Assembly: GCA_902781895.1 (NCBI GenBank)
Contig: CACZLA010000025.1
Coordinates: 1 to 37,052, forward strand
Reading direction: 5' to 3'
Source of the DNA: an uncultured Lachnospiraceae bacterium
GTDB lineage: Bacteria > Bacillota > Clostridia > Lachnospirales > Lachnospiraceae
DNA: 37,052 nucleotides
The position numbers and the translations under genes are program-made. Under the pieces are notes generated by a model. It ran no database searches. It was not told the origin of the DNA and saw nothing but the letters and a program-made list of their open reading frames with translations. The first letter of the stretch is position 1; each line of letters starts with the position of its first letter. Positions 16,932-25,692 of the stretch are shown in pieces.

Positions 16932-17966
16932 TTACTTGATACGATAGTTGAGTACAGAATTGATAACATTTCCGGCATATTGTCTGACAAACTCTCTATT
17001 ACCGAGAAATGTATCATTTAACATGATATAGGTTTCCTTACTTTTAGGCTCCGCCTTATATTCGGCAAGTATATCCGGCGTTTTATTGAACGAAGGAACA
17101 AAGTACCCCTCATAACTCTCACAGCCCTCAGCCTTTGTTTTTTCCGGATAATAATTCATAACACCGGTATAAATGGGAATCCTGAGCTGAGCCAGGCTGT
17201 CCGATGCAGAAAGCCGAACCCCTTCCATACTTGTAAATATTTTATTCTTAAGTCCGCTTCTCAGTTCAAGCTCCAGCATGAGCATCAAAGTATCATTATC
17301 CAGTTCGGTATCTATATTTCCCACATCAAACTGACCTTCGGCCATCATCTGCGTGGCTAGTATATTTGAAAGGAATATCATTCCTTCCATATCATCTCTG
17401 TTATGACGAAGAACAAGCTTTCTGCTCTTTTCATCTCTTCCGGCAAGATAACCTAGATAAACATCTATCAGCTGACCTCCGTTATACATATCCAGACGAT
17501 TGATACCTAGATATTTTTCGATGGTCTTCTGCTTTATATTCGGAAGTCCCAGTGCAAACTTGTAAGGACTGATCATCTTCATAAGATCAAAGGACTCTAT
17601 CTTTCTGAAGTTATCAGTAAGTGAAATACCGAACTTCTGTCTGATATAGCCCATCCTTTTCTGAATATAAGGGATATCAAATCTATCTCCGTTAAACTCC
17701 ACCAAAACGTCGTAACCATCTATCATAGACTGAAATGTTCTTATGAGCTCCGGCTCGGACTGCCCGTCATCATTAAACAGCTGGATGATCTTCCACTCTC
17801 CATCTTCAATGATATTAACCCCTATCAGATATGTAAATGATTTAAAAGGCGACAGGCCTGTGGTTTCAATATCGAACATGCATACTTTTTTGTTTCCGAA
17901 ATAAGTAGAAACAGCATCATATTCAGATACCTTCCGAGCAGGCACCGTCTCAACTATCTTTTCCAT
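16932..17966 (-). CDS. RNase H-fold 3'-5' exonuclease, YprB family
   Basis: The family has a DEDD-type exonuclease fold acting on nucleic acid, with an unsettled role. The 344-residue protein shows CMFDIETTGLSP (ExoI, D and E), VEFNGDRFDIPYI (ExoII, D) and RHNRDDMEGM (ExoIII, D) within residues ~28-210. A C-terminal ~130-residue region has no motif I recognise. The ATG at 17966 (MEKIVETVPARK) is chosen for its GAGGTTCAA RBS; an upstream in-frame Met would give a hydrophobic leader of ~20 residues overlapping the promoter. It has its own promoter (18001-18029) and is probably first gene of an operon with the ABC pair. All four acidic residues appear present. Confidence 0.85.
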   Translation of the reverse strand: MEKIVETVPARKVSEYDAVSTYFGNKKVCMFDIETTGLSPFKSFTYLIGVNIIEDGEWKIIQLFNDDGQSEPELIRTFQSMIDGYDVLVEFNGDRFDIPYIQKRMGYIRQKFGISLTDNFRKIESFDLMKMISPYKFALGLPNIKQKTIEKYLGINRLDMYNGGQLIDVYLGYLAGRDEKSRKLVLRHNRDDMEGMIFLSNILATQMMAEGQFDVGNIDTELDNDTLMLMLELELRSGLKNKIFTSMEGVRLSASDSLAQLRIPIYTGVMNYYPEKTKAEGCESYEGYFVPSFNKTPDILAEYKAEPKSKETYIMLNDTFLGNREFVRQYAGNVINSVLNYRIK

Positions 17967-18000
17967 TTGAACCTCATTACAATCAAAAAATAACAATATA

Positions 18001-18029
18001 ATTATAGCATCATAAGGTTCCATATGCAA
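18001..18029 (-). promoter_or_regulatory. Promoter of the YprB-like / ABC transporter operon
   Basis: The minus strand has -35 TTGCAT, a 17-bp spacer and -10 TATAAT, with a TG one base before the -10 (GCTATAAT context). The predicted start lies about 30 nt before the ATG at 17966. Confidence 0.75.
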
Positions 18030-18091
18030 TTTTCTTGACTTGTTTTACCATCATAAAGTTGACATGTATAATCCAAAAAGTATCATATGCT

Positions 18092-21013
18092 TTATCCGGC
18101 CCAGTATCCATGCGTATCAAAGTAATACCAGCTTCCGTTGATTTTCTGCCACTGTCCGCAGGCATACCAACCGCTCGTATCACCAAACCACCAGCCTCCG
18201 GAACTGAGTCTCCAGGTACCTATTCCTTCATATGTCCAGGCACCGTTTGAATCAAGCCAGTAACCATCACGCCATTCATCAGCACACATATAACCGCTGG
18301 AATCAAAGAAGTACCATTTTCCGTCTATCTTCTGCCACTGATCATATGGATACCAGCCATTGGTATCTTCATACCACCAGCCTGTGGAATTACATTTCCA
18401 GGAGCCAACTCCGTCATAGGTACATTTTCCGTCAGCATCCAGCCAGTAACCACCTCTCCATTCATTTTTCGCATACTGTCCGGACTCATCTATATAGAAC
18501 CAGAATCCGTCTTTCTTGATCCATGTATTACGGGAACCGCTCGGAACCATTCCATCACCGCTGTCAGAATCTCCGTATTTTCCCGTTTCCGGATTAACTC
18601 CCACTGTAAATGTTTTACTCGCAGTAAGATCACCTTCATTTACAGTTGCCCTGATATCGGTATTTCCCTCTGCTACTGCAGTGATCATTCCGGATGTATT
18701 TACTGTTGCAACATTCTTTTTCGAACTATCCCAGGATAAGCAGTCCGGATCCGGGAGACAGTAAGTATATTCCCAGCCGGGATTTATAAAACCAAATGTT
18801 GCCTTTATTTTTGAACCCTCATGTACGTAATTGTTATCAAAGCCCAATTCACCCTTATACTTGTAGGTTTTATTATCACCGAATGAGAACACTACCCCCT
18901 CACCCGAAGCAGAAGCTTCGCCGAATTCGTCCATTGCAAGATATATCTTAACTGTCTTTTTTACATTTTGAGGTTTTGTTATATTGTCTCCGGTTTCAAG
19001 TCCGAAATCCTGAACCCAGTAATACTGATCATTATAGTAAAAGCATCCTATTCCGATATTTGTATAATTCGGGTCCAGAATATTTTCTTTATGACCTGTA
19101 GAATTCATCCACTGATCCATTACAGCTGCAGCAGTTGAACTGCCTACTGCTATATTTTCACCATAGGCCTTTCTGTAATGCGCATTGAAATACGAACCAT
19201 CAGGTCTGGTATGTGAGAAAAGGGCTGTAAGCTCCGCTGCACGTTCCATAGATAGGTTAAGAAGATCACTATCCATAACCAGAGCCGGAACACCTGCCGC
19301 TGCTCTCTTCTGATTTACAAGTGCCAGCACCTGATATGCAAGATCGTATTTGTTTTCTCCGGTAACATTTACTGCACTTTGTATCCTGAAGCCATTGAAA
19401 CCATATGGTTTTATCTTCGGATTGAGACAAGTTACCTTCGCATTATCATTAAATGCATATTCCGAAACAAATTCAACTGTAGCAGGAAGTGTGAAATCAT
19501 TACATCCCAGTCCCTGATTACAAACGATGGACTGACGGAATATTCTCTTTACATTATTAATACTAAGATTTTTAAGAGCATAACAATTCAGGAAACACTG
19601 AAATGGAATTTCCTCAACAGATGATGAAGTGAATGATTCCAGATTTGAACAGCATCCGAAACAGCCGACTCCTATCGTCTTTATATTACTCGGCAACATA
19701 ACCGTTTTAAGTGAAGTACAATATGCAAATGTATGTGCATCAAGCTCAGTAAGTGCACTTCCGAAATTAACAGTTTCAAGAGCAGAACAATCTCTGAACA
19801 TCTGATAGCTTGTTTTTGTAAATCCATTTCCGAAGGTTACACTTTTAAGATTCGGACATTTATAAAATGTAAAATACTCAACCTCTGTAACCGAGTCGGG
19901 AATTACAACACTTGTAATATTAGCCTCCTGGAATGCAGAAGATTCAAGAGTCTTTACTCCATTTAAATTAACAGTTTCAACCGGGGTATTTCTAAAAGCA
20001 CACTGGGCTATAGATGTCACGCCACTGCAGTTATAAGTTGTGCCCGCCTTATTCTGAGGATATCTGATAAGCTTCGTTCCGTCCTTTGAAAACAGAATTC
20101 CATCAACTGATTTATATGAAGGATTATCAGAAGCAACGTTAAAAGCCAACAACTCAGGATTATCAAAAAAAGCAAGTGTACTTATCTCTGTCAGGCTTTT
20201 AGGAACATTAAACTCTTTTAATGAAGTATTGGAAAATGCATAATCACCAACTGTTGTAACATTTCCCATGGTAACTTTCCCTAAACTGGAACAATAGCAA
20301 AGCATAGCCTGAGGTATAACAGTAACACCACTGGGAATATCAAGTTTTTCAAGACTCTTCATCTCATAAAAAGCTGCATCTCCAATAGTTTTAAGATTCG
20401 AAGAAAGATCAATGAAGGAGCAGTTTTCAAGTCCGACAAAGGCATATGATCCTATACCGGTTATCTCATCACTCATCACAACATCGGTTACCTCTAAACG
20501 AATATCCTTCCAGGGAGTATCAGCATAATAATTATAATATTCGTCCTTTGTATATTCATAATCCGGAATATCCCCTGATCCTTCAAATGCAAGGATTCCA
20601 TCCTTGAAGTTTGCCGTTATCGTATCAGTAACTTTATATGAATATTCATTGGACGGTGAGTCGGATATCAGAGGCTTTTCTTCTTCTATAAATAACTCTG
20701 ATGCGTCACCATCTGTGGCGTAATCTGAATCATCAGATGAACTTTCGTTTAACTCTACAGACGACATCCCTAATAATTCCAGATTGAATTCTCCGCAGGG
20801 TAAGCCCTCTTCATCATTCAATTCATAATAATCCGGTTCCTGATCACTATCATAGGAAATGTTTGATTCTCCTACAGATTTTGCAGTACAACAGTCGGAT
20901 GTATCGGTCTTTTTCGCAGTACCCGCACCTGATGCATCAACCCCGGTGGCACTAATGCCACATAGTAAAAGTGTACTAAGGGACATTGCTATAGTCCTTC
21001 TGAATTTCATCAT
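18092..21013 (-). CDS. Secreted BspA-type LRR protein with CAP, Ig-like and cell-wall-binding repeats
   Basis: The 973-residue protein is built for display on the cell surface. Order: signal peptide (about 1-27, MSLSTLLLCGISATGVDASG); an acidic, Ser/Asp-rich region to ~125; BspA-type leucine-rich repeats (~185-545, with repeated 'IGSYAF', 'IGDAAF', 'VGDYAF' cores); a CAP/SCP domain (~555-670, with VNQKRAAAGVPAL, HTRPDGSYF, YGENIAVG, WMNSTGHKENIL); a Big_2-like Ig domain (~735-805, VATVNTSGMITAVAEGNTDI); and tryptophan-rich choline-binding-type repeats (~825-973, GWWYEDTNGWYPYDQWQ). The repeats would hold it to the wall non-covalently; there is no sortase signal. RBS GAGGGGG, 14 nt after the reductase gene. 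Ligand or adhesion role is inferred from families. Confidence 0.92.
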   Translation of the reverse strand: MMKFRRTIAMSLSTLLLCGISATGVDASGAGTAKKTDTSDCCTAKSVGESNISYDSDQEPDYYELNDEEGLPCGEFNLELLGMSSVELNESSSDDSDYATDGDASELFIEEEKPLISDSPSNEYSYKVTDTITANFKDGILAFEGSGDIPDYEYTKDEYYNYYADTPWKDIRLEVTDVVMSDEITGIGSYAFVGLENCSFIDLSSNLKTIGDAAFYEMKSLEKLDIPSGVTVIPQAMLCYCSSLGKVTMGNVTTVGDYAFSNTSLKEFNVPKSLTEISTLAFFDNPELLAFNVASDNPSYKSVDGILFSKDGTKLIRYPQNKAGTTYNCSGVTSIAQCAFRNTPVETVNLNGVKTLESSAFQEANITSVVIPDSVTEVEYFTFYKCPNLKSVTFGNGFTKTSYQMFRDCSALETVNFGSALTELDAHTFAYCTSLKTVMLPSNIKTIGVGCFGCCSNLESFTSSSVEEIPFQCFLNCYALKNLSINNVKRIFRQSIVCNQGLGCNDFTLPATVEFVSEYAFNDNAKVTCLNPKIKPYGFNGFRIQSAVNVTGENKYDLAYQVLALVNQKRAAAGVPALVMDSDLLNLSMERAAELTALFSHTRPDGSYFNAHYRKAYGENIAVGSSTAAAVMDQWMNSTGHKENILDPNYTNIGIGCFYYNDQYYWVQDFGLETGDNITKPQNVKKTVKIYLAMDEFGEASASGEGVVFSFGDNKTYKYKGELGFDNNYVHEGSKIKATFGFINPGWEYTYCLPDPDCLSWDSSKKNVATVNTSGMITAVAEGNTDIRATVNEGDLTASKTFTVGVNPETGKYGDSDSGDGMVPSGSRNTWIKKDGFWFYIDESGQYAKNEWRGGYWLDADGKCTYDGVGSWKCNSTGWWYEDTNGWYPYDQWQKIDGKWYFFDSSGYMCADEWRDGYWLDSNGAWTYEGIGTWRLSSGGWWFGDTSGWYACGQWQKINGSWYYFDTHGYWAG

Positions 21014-21027
21014 AATACCCCCTCGTT

Positions 21028-22227
21028 TTATCCCCTCTTCTTCTTTGGTTTTCTGAACATAAATTTTCTCACTACATTTATTCCGACTTTATATGGGATT
21101 GGTCTCAAAGCCTTATCTGCCTCTTTCAGCATTACCCTGATAGGTATGCTCTGAGGACAGTGCCTTTCACATTTTCCGCATCCAACGCATTGAGTGGCAA
21201 ATGCAGGTTCCTTTGTAAGTCCGACTGTCTGCGCATACTGAAAACGTCCGTCCTTTTTCGACTCCGTATACATTGTATTATAAGCTCTGAATGTTCCGGG
21301 TATATCCACTCCTTTAGGACAAGGCATACAGTATCTGCATCCTGTACAACCCACCTTTTCATTCTCAGATATTGCCTTCTTTACTCTTTCTATCAGGGCA
21401 AAGTCTTTAGCTGTAAAATCTCCTACTTTTGCGCTCGAAGCAATCTTTACGTTTTCTTTAACCATTTGTACGGAGTTCATACCTGAAAGAACCACCGTAA
21501 CCTCGGGCTGATTCCAAAGCCATCTGAATGCCCACTCGGGAGCTGTCCAGCCTCTGTCACTTGAGGCCATTATCCTTTTAGCTTTCTCCGGAAGCATATT
21601 TACCAGCTTTCCCCCGCGAAGAGGCTCCATAATAATAACGGGGATTCCACGCTCAGCAGCAGCTTTTAGGCCTTCCACTCCTGCCTGCGTTACTTCATCC
21701 AGATAGTTATATTGTATCTGACAGAAATCCCAGTCATAGTCATCAAGAATCTTTTTGAAATTATCTGAGTTACCGTGATATGAGAAACCAATATTTTTTA
21801 TCTGGCCTGAGGCCTTCTTCTCTTTGATCCATTTCTCTATTCCTATTGCCTTCAGCTTATCCCACATTGCTTTGTCAGTAAGATGATGCATCAGATAATA
21901 ATCTATATAGTCTGTACGAAGGCGGCCCAACTCCTCGTTGAAGTACTTATCAATGGCCTTTCGACTTGTGATCATGTACTGCGGCAGCTTCGTTGCTATC
22001 TTGATCTTATCCCTTATCTTATTTTTCGCTACTATAGCACCAAGGGCAGCCTCACTTCCGGGATAGATATAAGCCGTATCAAAATAATTTACACCGGCTT
22101 TATAAGCAGTCATTATTTCCCTCTGGGCCTTGTTCAGGTCTATGGATGATCCTTTCTTTGTAAAACGCATACATCCATATCCGAGTATCGACAGGTCGGT
22201 TCCGTTTTTATCTTTTCTAAATTCCAT
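21028..22227 (-). CDS. Aldo/keto reductase with C-terminal ferredoxin domain
   Basis: The first ~280 of 399 residues are an aldo/keto reductase barrel (LGYGCMRF, VNYFDTAYIYPGSE, ATKLP, YYLMHHL), with Asp, Tyr, Lys and His of the usual catalytic set in place. The C-terminal ~110 residues hold two cysteine clusters: CTGCRYCMPCPKGVDIP (~295) and CVGCGKCERHCPQSIPIR (~350). These are set to bind 4Fe-4S centres. Such fused enzymes are frequent in anaerobes, and their physiological substrates are generally unknown. The RBS GCGAGG precedes the ATG, 29 nt after the flavin reductase gene; a redox pair is suggested. Confidence 0.92.
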   Translation of the reverse strand: MEFRKDKNGTDLSILGYGCMRFTKKGSSIDLNKAQREIMTAYKAGVNYFDTAYIYPGSEAALGAIVAKNKIRDKIKIATKLPQYMITSRKAIDKYFNEELGRLRTDYIDYYLMHHLTDKAMWDKLKAIGIEKWIKEKKASGQIKNIGFSYHGNSDNFKKILDDYDWDFCQIQYNYLDEVTQAGVEGLKAAAERGIPVIIMEPLRGGKLVNMLPEKAKRIMASSDRGWTAPEWAFRWLWNQPEVTVVLSGMNSVQMVKENVKIASSAKVGDFTAKDFALIERVKKAISENEKVGCTGCRYCMPCPKGVDIPGTFRAYNTMYTESKKDGRFQYAQTVGLTKEPAFATQCVGCGKCERHCPQSIPIRVMLKEADKALRPIPYKVGINVVRKFMFRKPKKKRG

Positions 22228-22256
22228 GTAATACCTCGCTCATTTATTTAGATAAG

Positions 22257-22868
22257 TTAATGTTTTTTCTTTTTGCTATCCTTTATATTTTTCTTATTTT
22301 TGTTTATTGGTTTTTTCTTTACCGAAAATCCAAAACCGCCTATATTTCTTCCGAGTGTATAGTACTGTCCGTGGGAATAAGCTATTAGATCAGCCTTATC
22401 GAGATGAAGCCTGCCTTTATCGTCCATCAGATCATTTTCAACCGTGACTCCTACAACCTCGGCAATAAACATGTCATGAGATCCCAGTTCAAGAATATCC
22501 TTTACCCTGCAATAAATATTAACAGGACTCTCAGATATAGCAGGTGTATCCATAAATTCGGATACGAACTCGGTAAGATGCATTTCTTTATACTTATCAC
22601 AATCTCTGCCCGAACGAACTCCACACCAGTCGCATGCTCTGGCAAGCTTCGAAGTAACAAGATTTATGACAAATTCTCCCGACTCAGTGATAATGTCATG
22701 GGAATATCTGCTCTTTCGTACAGATATTGAAACCATAGCGGGATCCGAACATACGGTGCCGGCCCATGCAAGGGTTATTATATTCGGTTTTTCATCTTTC
22801 CTGCTACAGCTTACCATCACGGCCGGAACCGGATAAAGCATGTTGCCGGGCTTCCACGATTCTTTCAT
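22257..22868 (-). CDS. Flavin reductase domain (FMN-binding split barrel) protein
   Basis: The family binds FMN and reduces flavins or acts as an electron carrier. The 203-residue protein has NMLYPVPAVMVSCSRKDEKP at the N-terminus, NIITLAWAGTVCSDPAMVSI, then RKSRYSHDIITESGEFVINL, typical of DIM6/NTAB-type flavin reductases. A strongly basic C-terminal tail (about 180-203, KKKPINKNKKNIKDSKKKKH) is unusual. The RBS is weak (AAAGT close to the ATG). It lies between the diguanylate cyclase (54 nt away) and the aldo/keto reductase (29 nt), and may work with the latter. Confidence 0.88.
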   Translation of the reverse strand: MKESWKPGNMLYPVPAVMVSCSRKDEKPNIITLAWAGTVCSDPAMVSISVRKSRYSHDIITESGEFVINLVTSKLARACDWCGVRSGRDCDKYKEMHLTEFVSEFMDTPAISESPVNIYCRVKDILELGSHDMFIAEVVGVTVENDLMDDKGRLHLDKADLIAYSHGQYYTLGRNIGGFGFSVKKKPINKNKKNIKDSKKKKH

Positions 22869-22922
22869 ACTTTATTACTATTTCATACCTTATTATTCAT
22901 CAGATAAAGCTTCTAAATCATT

Positions 22923-24257
22923 CTACTGAGGGATCATTATTCCCCCGAAATATTCAGGCACACCCTCACTATCATTTAATATAAATCCTCTTGGTTTAAG
23001 GATAATATAAGTACCATCCGCCTTTCTTGCACGATAGGATATGGAATAAAGGACCGGAGTTCCATGCAGAACAGAGTCAACCGCCTCAACATATCTGTCA
23101 ACATCATCAGGATGTATGCATTCCTTCCAGATATCCTCGACATCATACATATAAACAGACGGAAGGTTAAAATCATTCACAACCGAAAGAGACCATCTGG
23201 AGAAATTGTATTTTAAATCAGTCAAAAATACATAGCCTTCTCCTGCCACGGTATATAAAGCCCCAAACATGCTGTCAATCTGCCTGGCTCTATCATCGGG
23301 AATAATTTGATTACTCTCCTTACGCTTTTTTATTTTTCCTTTAAGATTTACTAATTTGATTTCCTTTTTATTCGCGTACATACGTCCATCTGCACGTGAA
23401 TATACCTCATTAAAACATCTGTCAACCCCGGAATTATAATGAGCCATACCACATGCTACAGTAGGTCCGGATCTCATACGTTCATTATTTTCCGATTCCT
23501 TTTTAAGCTGTTCGAATAACTGTTCCCGATCAGCATAATCTTCACCCGCCACTATGACTACAAATTCATCTCCGCCAACCCTGTATACCGAACTGTTTGG
23601 ATATAAATCACAAATCATACGACAAGCATTTTGAATTGCTTCATCACCAAAGCTGTGACCTCTTGTATCATTTATCAGCTTAAGATCATTAATATCGCAC
23701 ATGACTACGGCAAATACAGGATCCTCATCATCAGAATTGATCATTTCATCAATTTCTTTAATATGCTCCGAATAAGCATTTTTATTCATGATTCCGGTAA
23801 GCTCATCAAGTCTGGCAAGACGCTCAGCTGACTTTAATATCTGTTCCTGTTTTTCCCTATCCTTAAATTCATACTCGATATTTCTGATACAGCCAAGAAT
23901 ATGCTTCTTGTCATCACAAAGTACACTCATATGACAGATATGAATGATCTTTCCGTTCAGAATAAATCTACATATTATCAAGCTGGAATTATTTTCATGT
24001 AATTTTTTCAGTAGTGCTTCCTTATCTATAAGCTTTAATACATAATCAAGATCATCAGGATGAACTACTCTTTTCGCCTGTTCAGAAAGAAAAGCAAAGA
24101 AATCCACTCCCTGCTCCGGAAGAAACAAATCCTTCAGCATCTCTGAATGAAAGAATTCAATGAAATTATCAGATTCGATATCGACGTAATACATACTGTC
24201 AAATTGCTTTGCAAGTGTAGATGCAACCTGGCTGAATGCCATTTGATCTATATTCAT
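22923..24257 (-). CDS. Diguanylate cyclase, PAS-GGDEF-PAS arrangement
   Basis: It makes cyclic di-GMP from two GTP. Of 444 residues, ~15-130 are PAS-like (IESDNFIEFF, VHPDDLDYVLKLID). The GGDEF domain (~140-300) includes LARLDELTGIMNKNAY, DINDLKLINDTRGHSFGDEA and the intact active-site loop YRVGGDEFVVIV. A second PAS-like domain (PAS_3 type) fills ~325-444 (WSLSVVNDFNLP, IHPDDVDRYVEA, YRARKADGTYIIL). The inhibitory site RxxD five residues before GGDEF is replaced by YPNS, so product feedback is probably lost. No membrane segment: a soluble sensor. RBS GGGGG. A C-terminal PAS after GGDEF is an uncommon order. Confidence 0.92.
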   Translation of the reverse strand: MNIDQMAFSQVASTLAKQFDSMYYVDIESDNFIEFFHSEMLKDLFLPEQGVDFFAFLSEQAKRVVHPDDLDYVLKLIDKEALLKKLHENNSSLIICRFILNGKIIHICHMSVLCDDKKHILGCIRNIEYEFKDREKQEQILKSAERLARLDELTGIMNKNAYSEHIKEIDEMINSDDEDPVFAVVMCDINDLKLINDTRGHSFGDEAIQNACRMICDLYPNSSVYRVGGDEFVVIVAGEDYADREQLFEQLKKESENNERMRSGPTVACGMAHYNSGVDRCFNEVYSRADGRMYANKKEIKLVNLKGKIKKRKESNQIIPDDRARQIDSMFGALYTVAGEGYVFLTDLKYNFSRWSLSVVNDFNLPSVYMYDVEDIWKECIHPDDVDRYVEAVDSVLHGTPVLYSISYRARKADGTYIILKPRGFILNDSEGVPEYFGGIMIPQ

Positions 24258-24358
24258 AGACTTAACCCCCTTTTATATCATTATATATAATATAACCCAA
24301 TAATAATATACCACAAAATGACATAACATTAAAGGAAAGCATCTATTCTTCATAAAAT

Positions 24359-24386
24359 AAAAAAAAAGACAGCAAAGCTGTCTTTT
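24359..24386 (-). terminator. Rho-independent terminator of ssrA
   Basis: Starting 3 nt after the tmRNA 3' base, AAAAGACAGC pairs with GCTGTCTTTT around a 3-nt loop, and further T residues follow on the minus strand. Confidence 0.9.
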
Positions 24387-24389
24387 CGT

Positions 24390-24731
24390 TGGAGTAGGTG
24401 GGAATTGAACCCACGTCCGAAAGCTCTTCCATTACAGTATCTCCCATCACAGTAAATGTTTTGACATTCCCTACGTCACACGCCCATTTACAGGCTTATG
24501 ATTTCAGTAGCTTGTAATTCTTCCCATGCCTACAAGCTTTGGCAAGGAAGTGCTCCGCCTCTTTGATGCCAGTACCTCACGCAGCGGATGACGCGAGACT
24601 GACAGCCGCCCTTAGGCAGCGAATGCTAACTTATTCTTATCAGCGTTTATTTTTATGAATGTTTTTACGAGGTCACTCACCTCGGATGGCTGCCATAATT
24701 TCTAAACCCCCGTCGAAACCAGTACTACCCC
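24390..24731 (-). ncRNA. ssrA: Transfer-messenger RNA (tmRNA)
   Basis: tmRNA rescues ribosomes stalled without a stop codon, working with SmpB. The 342-nt gene starts GGGGTAG...GGTTTCGACGGGGG and ends in a T-arm (GTGGG TTCAATT CCCAC) and CTACTCC, which pairs with the 5' end as a 7-bp acceptor stem with one G-U. The discriminator A at 24390 is followed by ACG, so CCA is not encoded and must be added. The tag reading frame (24612-24644) is GCT GAT AAG AAT AAG TTA GCA TTC GCT GCC TAA, giving ADKNKLAFAA; the exact resume codon is inferred. The 5' end is only 4 nt from the stop of the upstream ORF. Confidence 0.96.
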
Positions 24732-24735
24732 GATA

Positions 24736-25083
24736 TTACTCGACTACCTGATCTCCGGCATCATCGGCATCAGTACCTGATGCAGTATTCATCTGATTGA
24801 GAAGATCCTGAGCATCCGTCGGACTGGCATTTTTATAACCATATTTTTCATTCCAATGGTTTTCAAACCAGGCATCATATTCAGAAGCAACTATTGTCTT
24901 ATTTGCTTCAGCCTTTTCTTTCTGTACCTTGTAAATATATTTTCCAAGAGGAATTCCTATCAGAGCTCCTACTCCGAGAGAACAGATAAATACAGCTATC
25001 GCCTTCTTCACCTTCTGCATTCTCATGACTTTCGCTCTGTTCTTTTTCTCTTTCTTATGTCTGTCAACCTTTTCCTGACTCAT
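24736..25083 (-). CDS. Small single-pass membrane protein of unknown function
   Basis: I do not recognise this 115-residue protein. It has a very basic N-terminus (about 1-27, VDRHKKEKKNRAKVMRMQ), one membrane helix (about 28-50, AIAVFICSLGVGALIGIPLG), and an acidic C-terminal part (EYDAWFENHWNEKYGY, ending DADDAGDQVVE) expected outside the cell. The start has AGAGG 11 nt before it. A promoter (25139-25167) lies upstream, and the gene ends 4 nt before the tmRNA 5' end. It is placed between smpB and ssrA; a link to ribosome rescue is only positional. Confidence 0.75.
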   Translation of the reverse strand: MSQEKVDRHKKEKKNRAKVMRMQKVKKAIAVFICSLGVGALIGIPLGKYIYKVQKEKAEANKTIVASEYDAWFENHWNEKYGYKNASPTDAQDLLNQMNTASGTDADDAGDQVVE

Positions 25084-25138
25084 TTATCATGTACCTCTGA
25101 TCTAAATTTCAGGCAAATGTATCATTACCCGAATAACT

Positions 25139-25167
25139 ATAATATATCTAAACCGTGCTAAAATCAA
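25139..25167 (-). promoter_or_regulatory. Promoter for the small membrane protein and probably ssrA
   Basis: The minus strand has -35 TTGATT, a 17-bp spacer and -10 TATTAT, about 50 nt before the ATG of the 115-residue ORF. I see no -35/-10 pair at the right distance from the tmRNA 5' end, so this may be the ssrA promoter too. Confidence 0.6.
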
Positions 25168-25202
25168 GCTTTTTTAGACTTATTATCCATAGACTCCGGC
25201 CT

Positions 25203-25670
25203 CTATCTGAGTTTAACCTTAAAGTCTCTCTCAGCCTCACGCTTCTGATCATGCTTTGCGAGAGCCTCTCTCTTGTCATAGAGCTTCTTACCTCTTGCCA
25301 GTCCTATCTCAACCTTTACGAGACTGCCACTGAAATAAACCTTCAGCGGAACTATAGTATAGCCCTTTTCCTTGGTTTTACCGATCAGCTTGTTTATTTC
25401 AGATCTGTGAAGCAGCAGTTTTCTTTTTCTGAGTGGATCCTTGTTGAATATATTTCCCTTTTCATAAGGATTTATATGCATCTTATTTACATACACCTGA
25501 CCATTATCAACTGATATGTATGCTTCCTTTATACTGCAGTTCCCGGCTCTGAGGGACTTAACCTCAGTACCGGCCAGCTCGATACCTGCCTCATATGTTT
25601 CATCTATAAAATAATCATGATAGACTTTTTTATTGTTTGCAATAAGTCTTGTGCCCTTTTCCTTGGCCAT
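25203..25670 (-). CDS. smpB: SsrA-binding protein SmpB
   Basis: SmpB binds tmRNA and mimics the anticodon stem in the decoding centre during trans-translation. The 155-residue product has the family core: [55 protein letters not shown], and a basic tail ([20 protein letters not shown]) that enters the mRNA channel. The RBS AAGGAGAG precedes the ATG, 22 nt after the rnr stop, so it is co-transcribed with rnr. Confidence 0.97.
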   Translation of the reverse strand: MAKEKGTRLIANNKKVYHDYFIDETYEAGIELAGTEVKSLRAGNCSIKEAYISVDNGQVYVNKMHINPYEKGNIFNKDPLRKRKLLLHRSEINKLIGKTKEKGYTIVPLKVYFSGSLVKVEIGLARGKKLYDKREALAKHDQKREAERDFKVKLR

Positions 25671-25692
25671 TATATCTCTCCTTTATCCGAAG

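Noticed and set aside
24390-24440. Separate tRNA gene
   Set aside because: The T-arm and acceptor belong to the 3' end of tmRNA; no D or anticodon arm precedes them.
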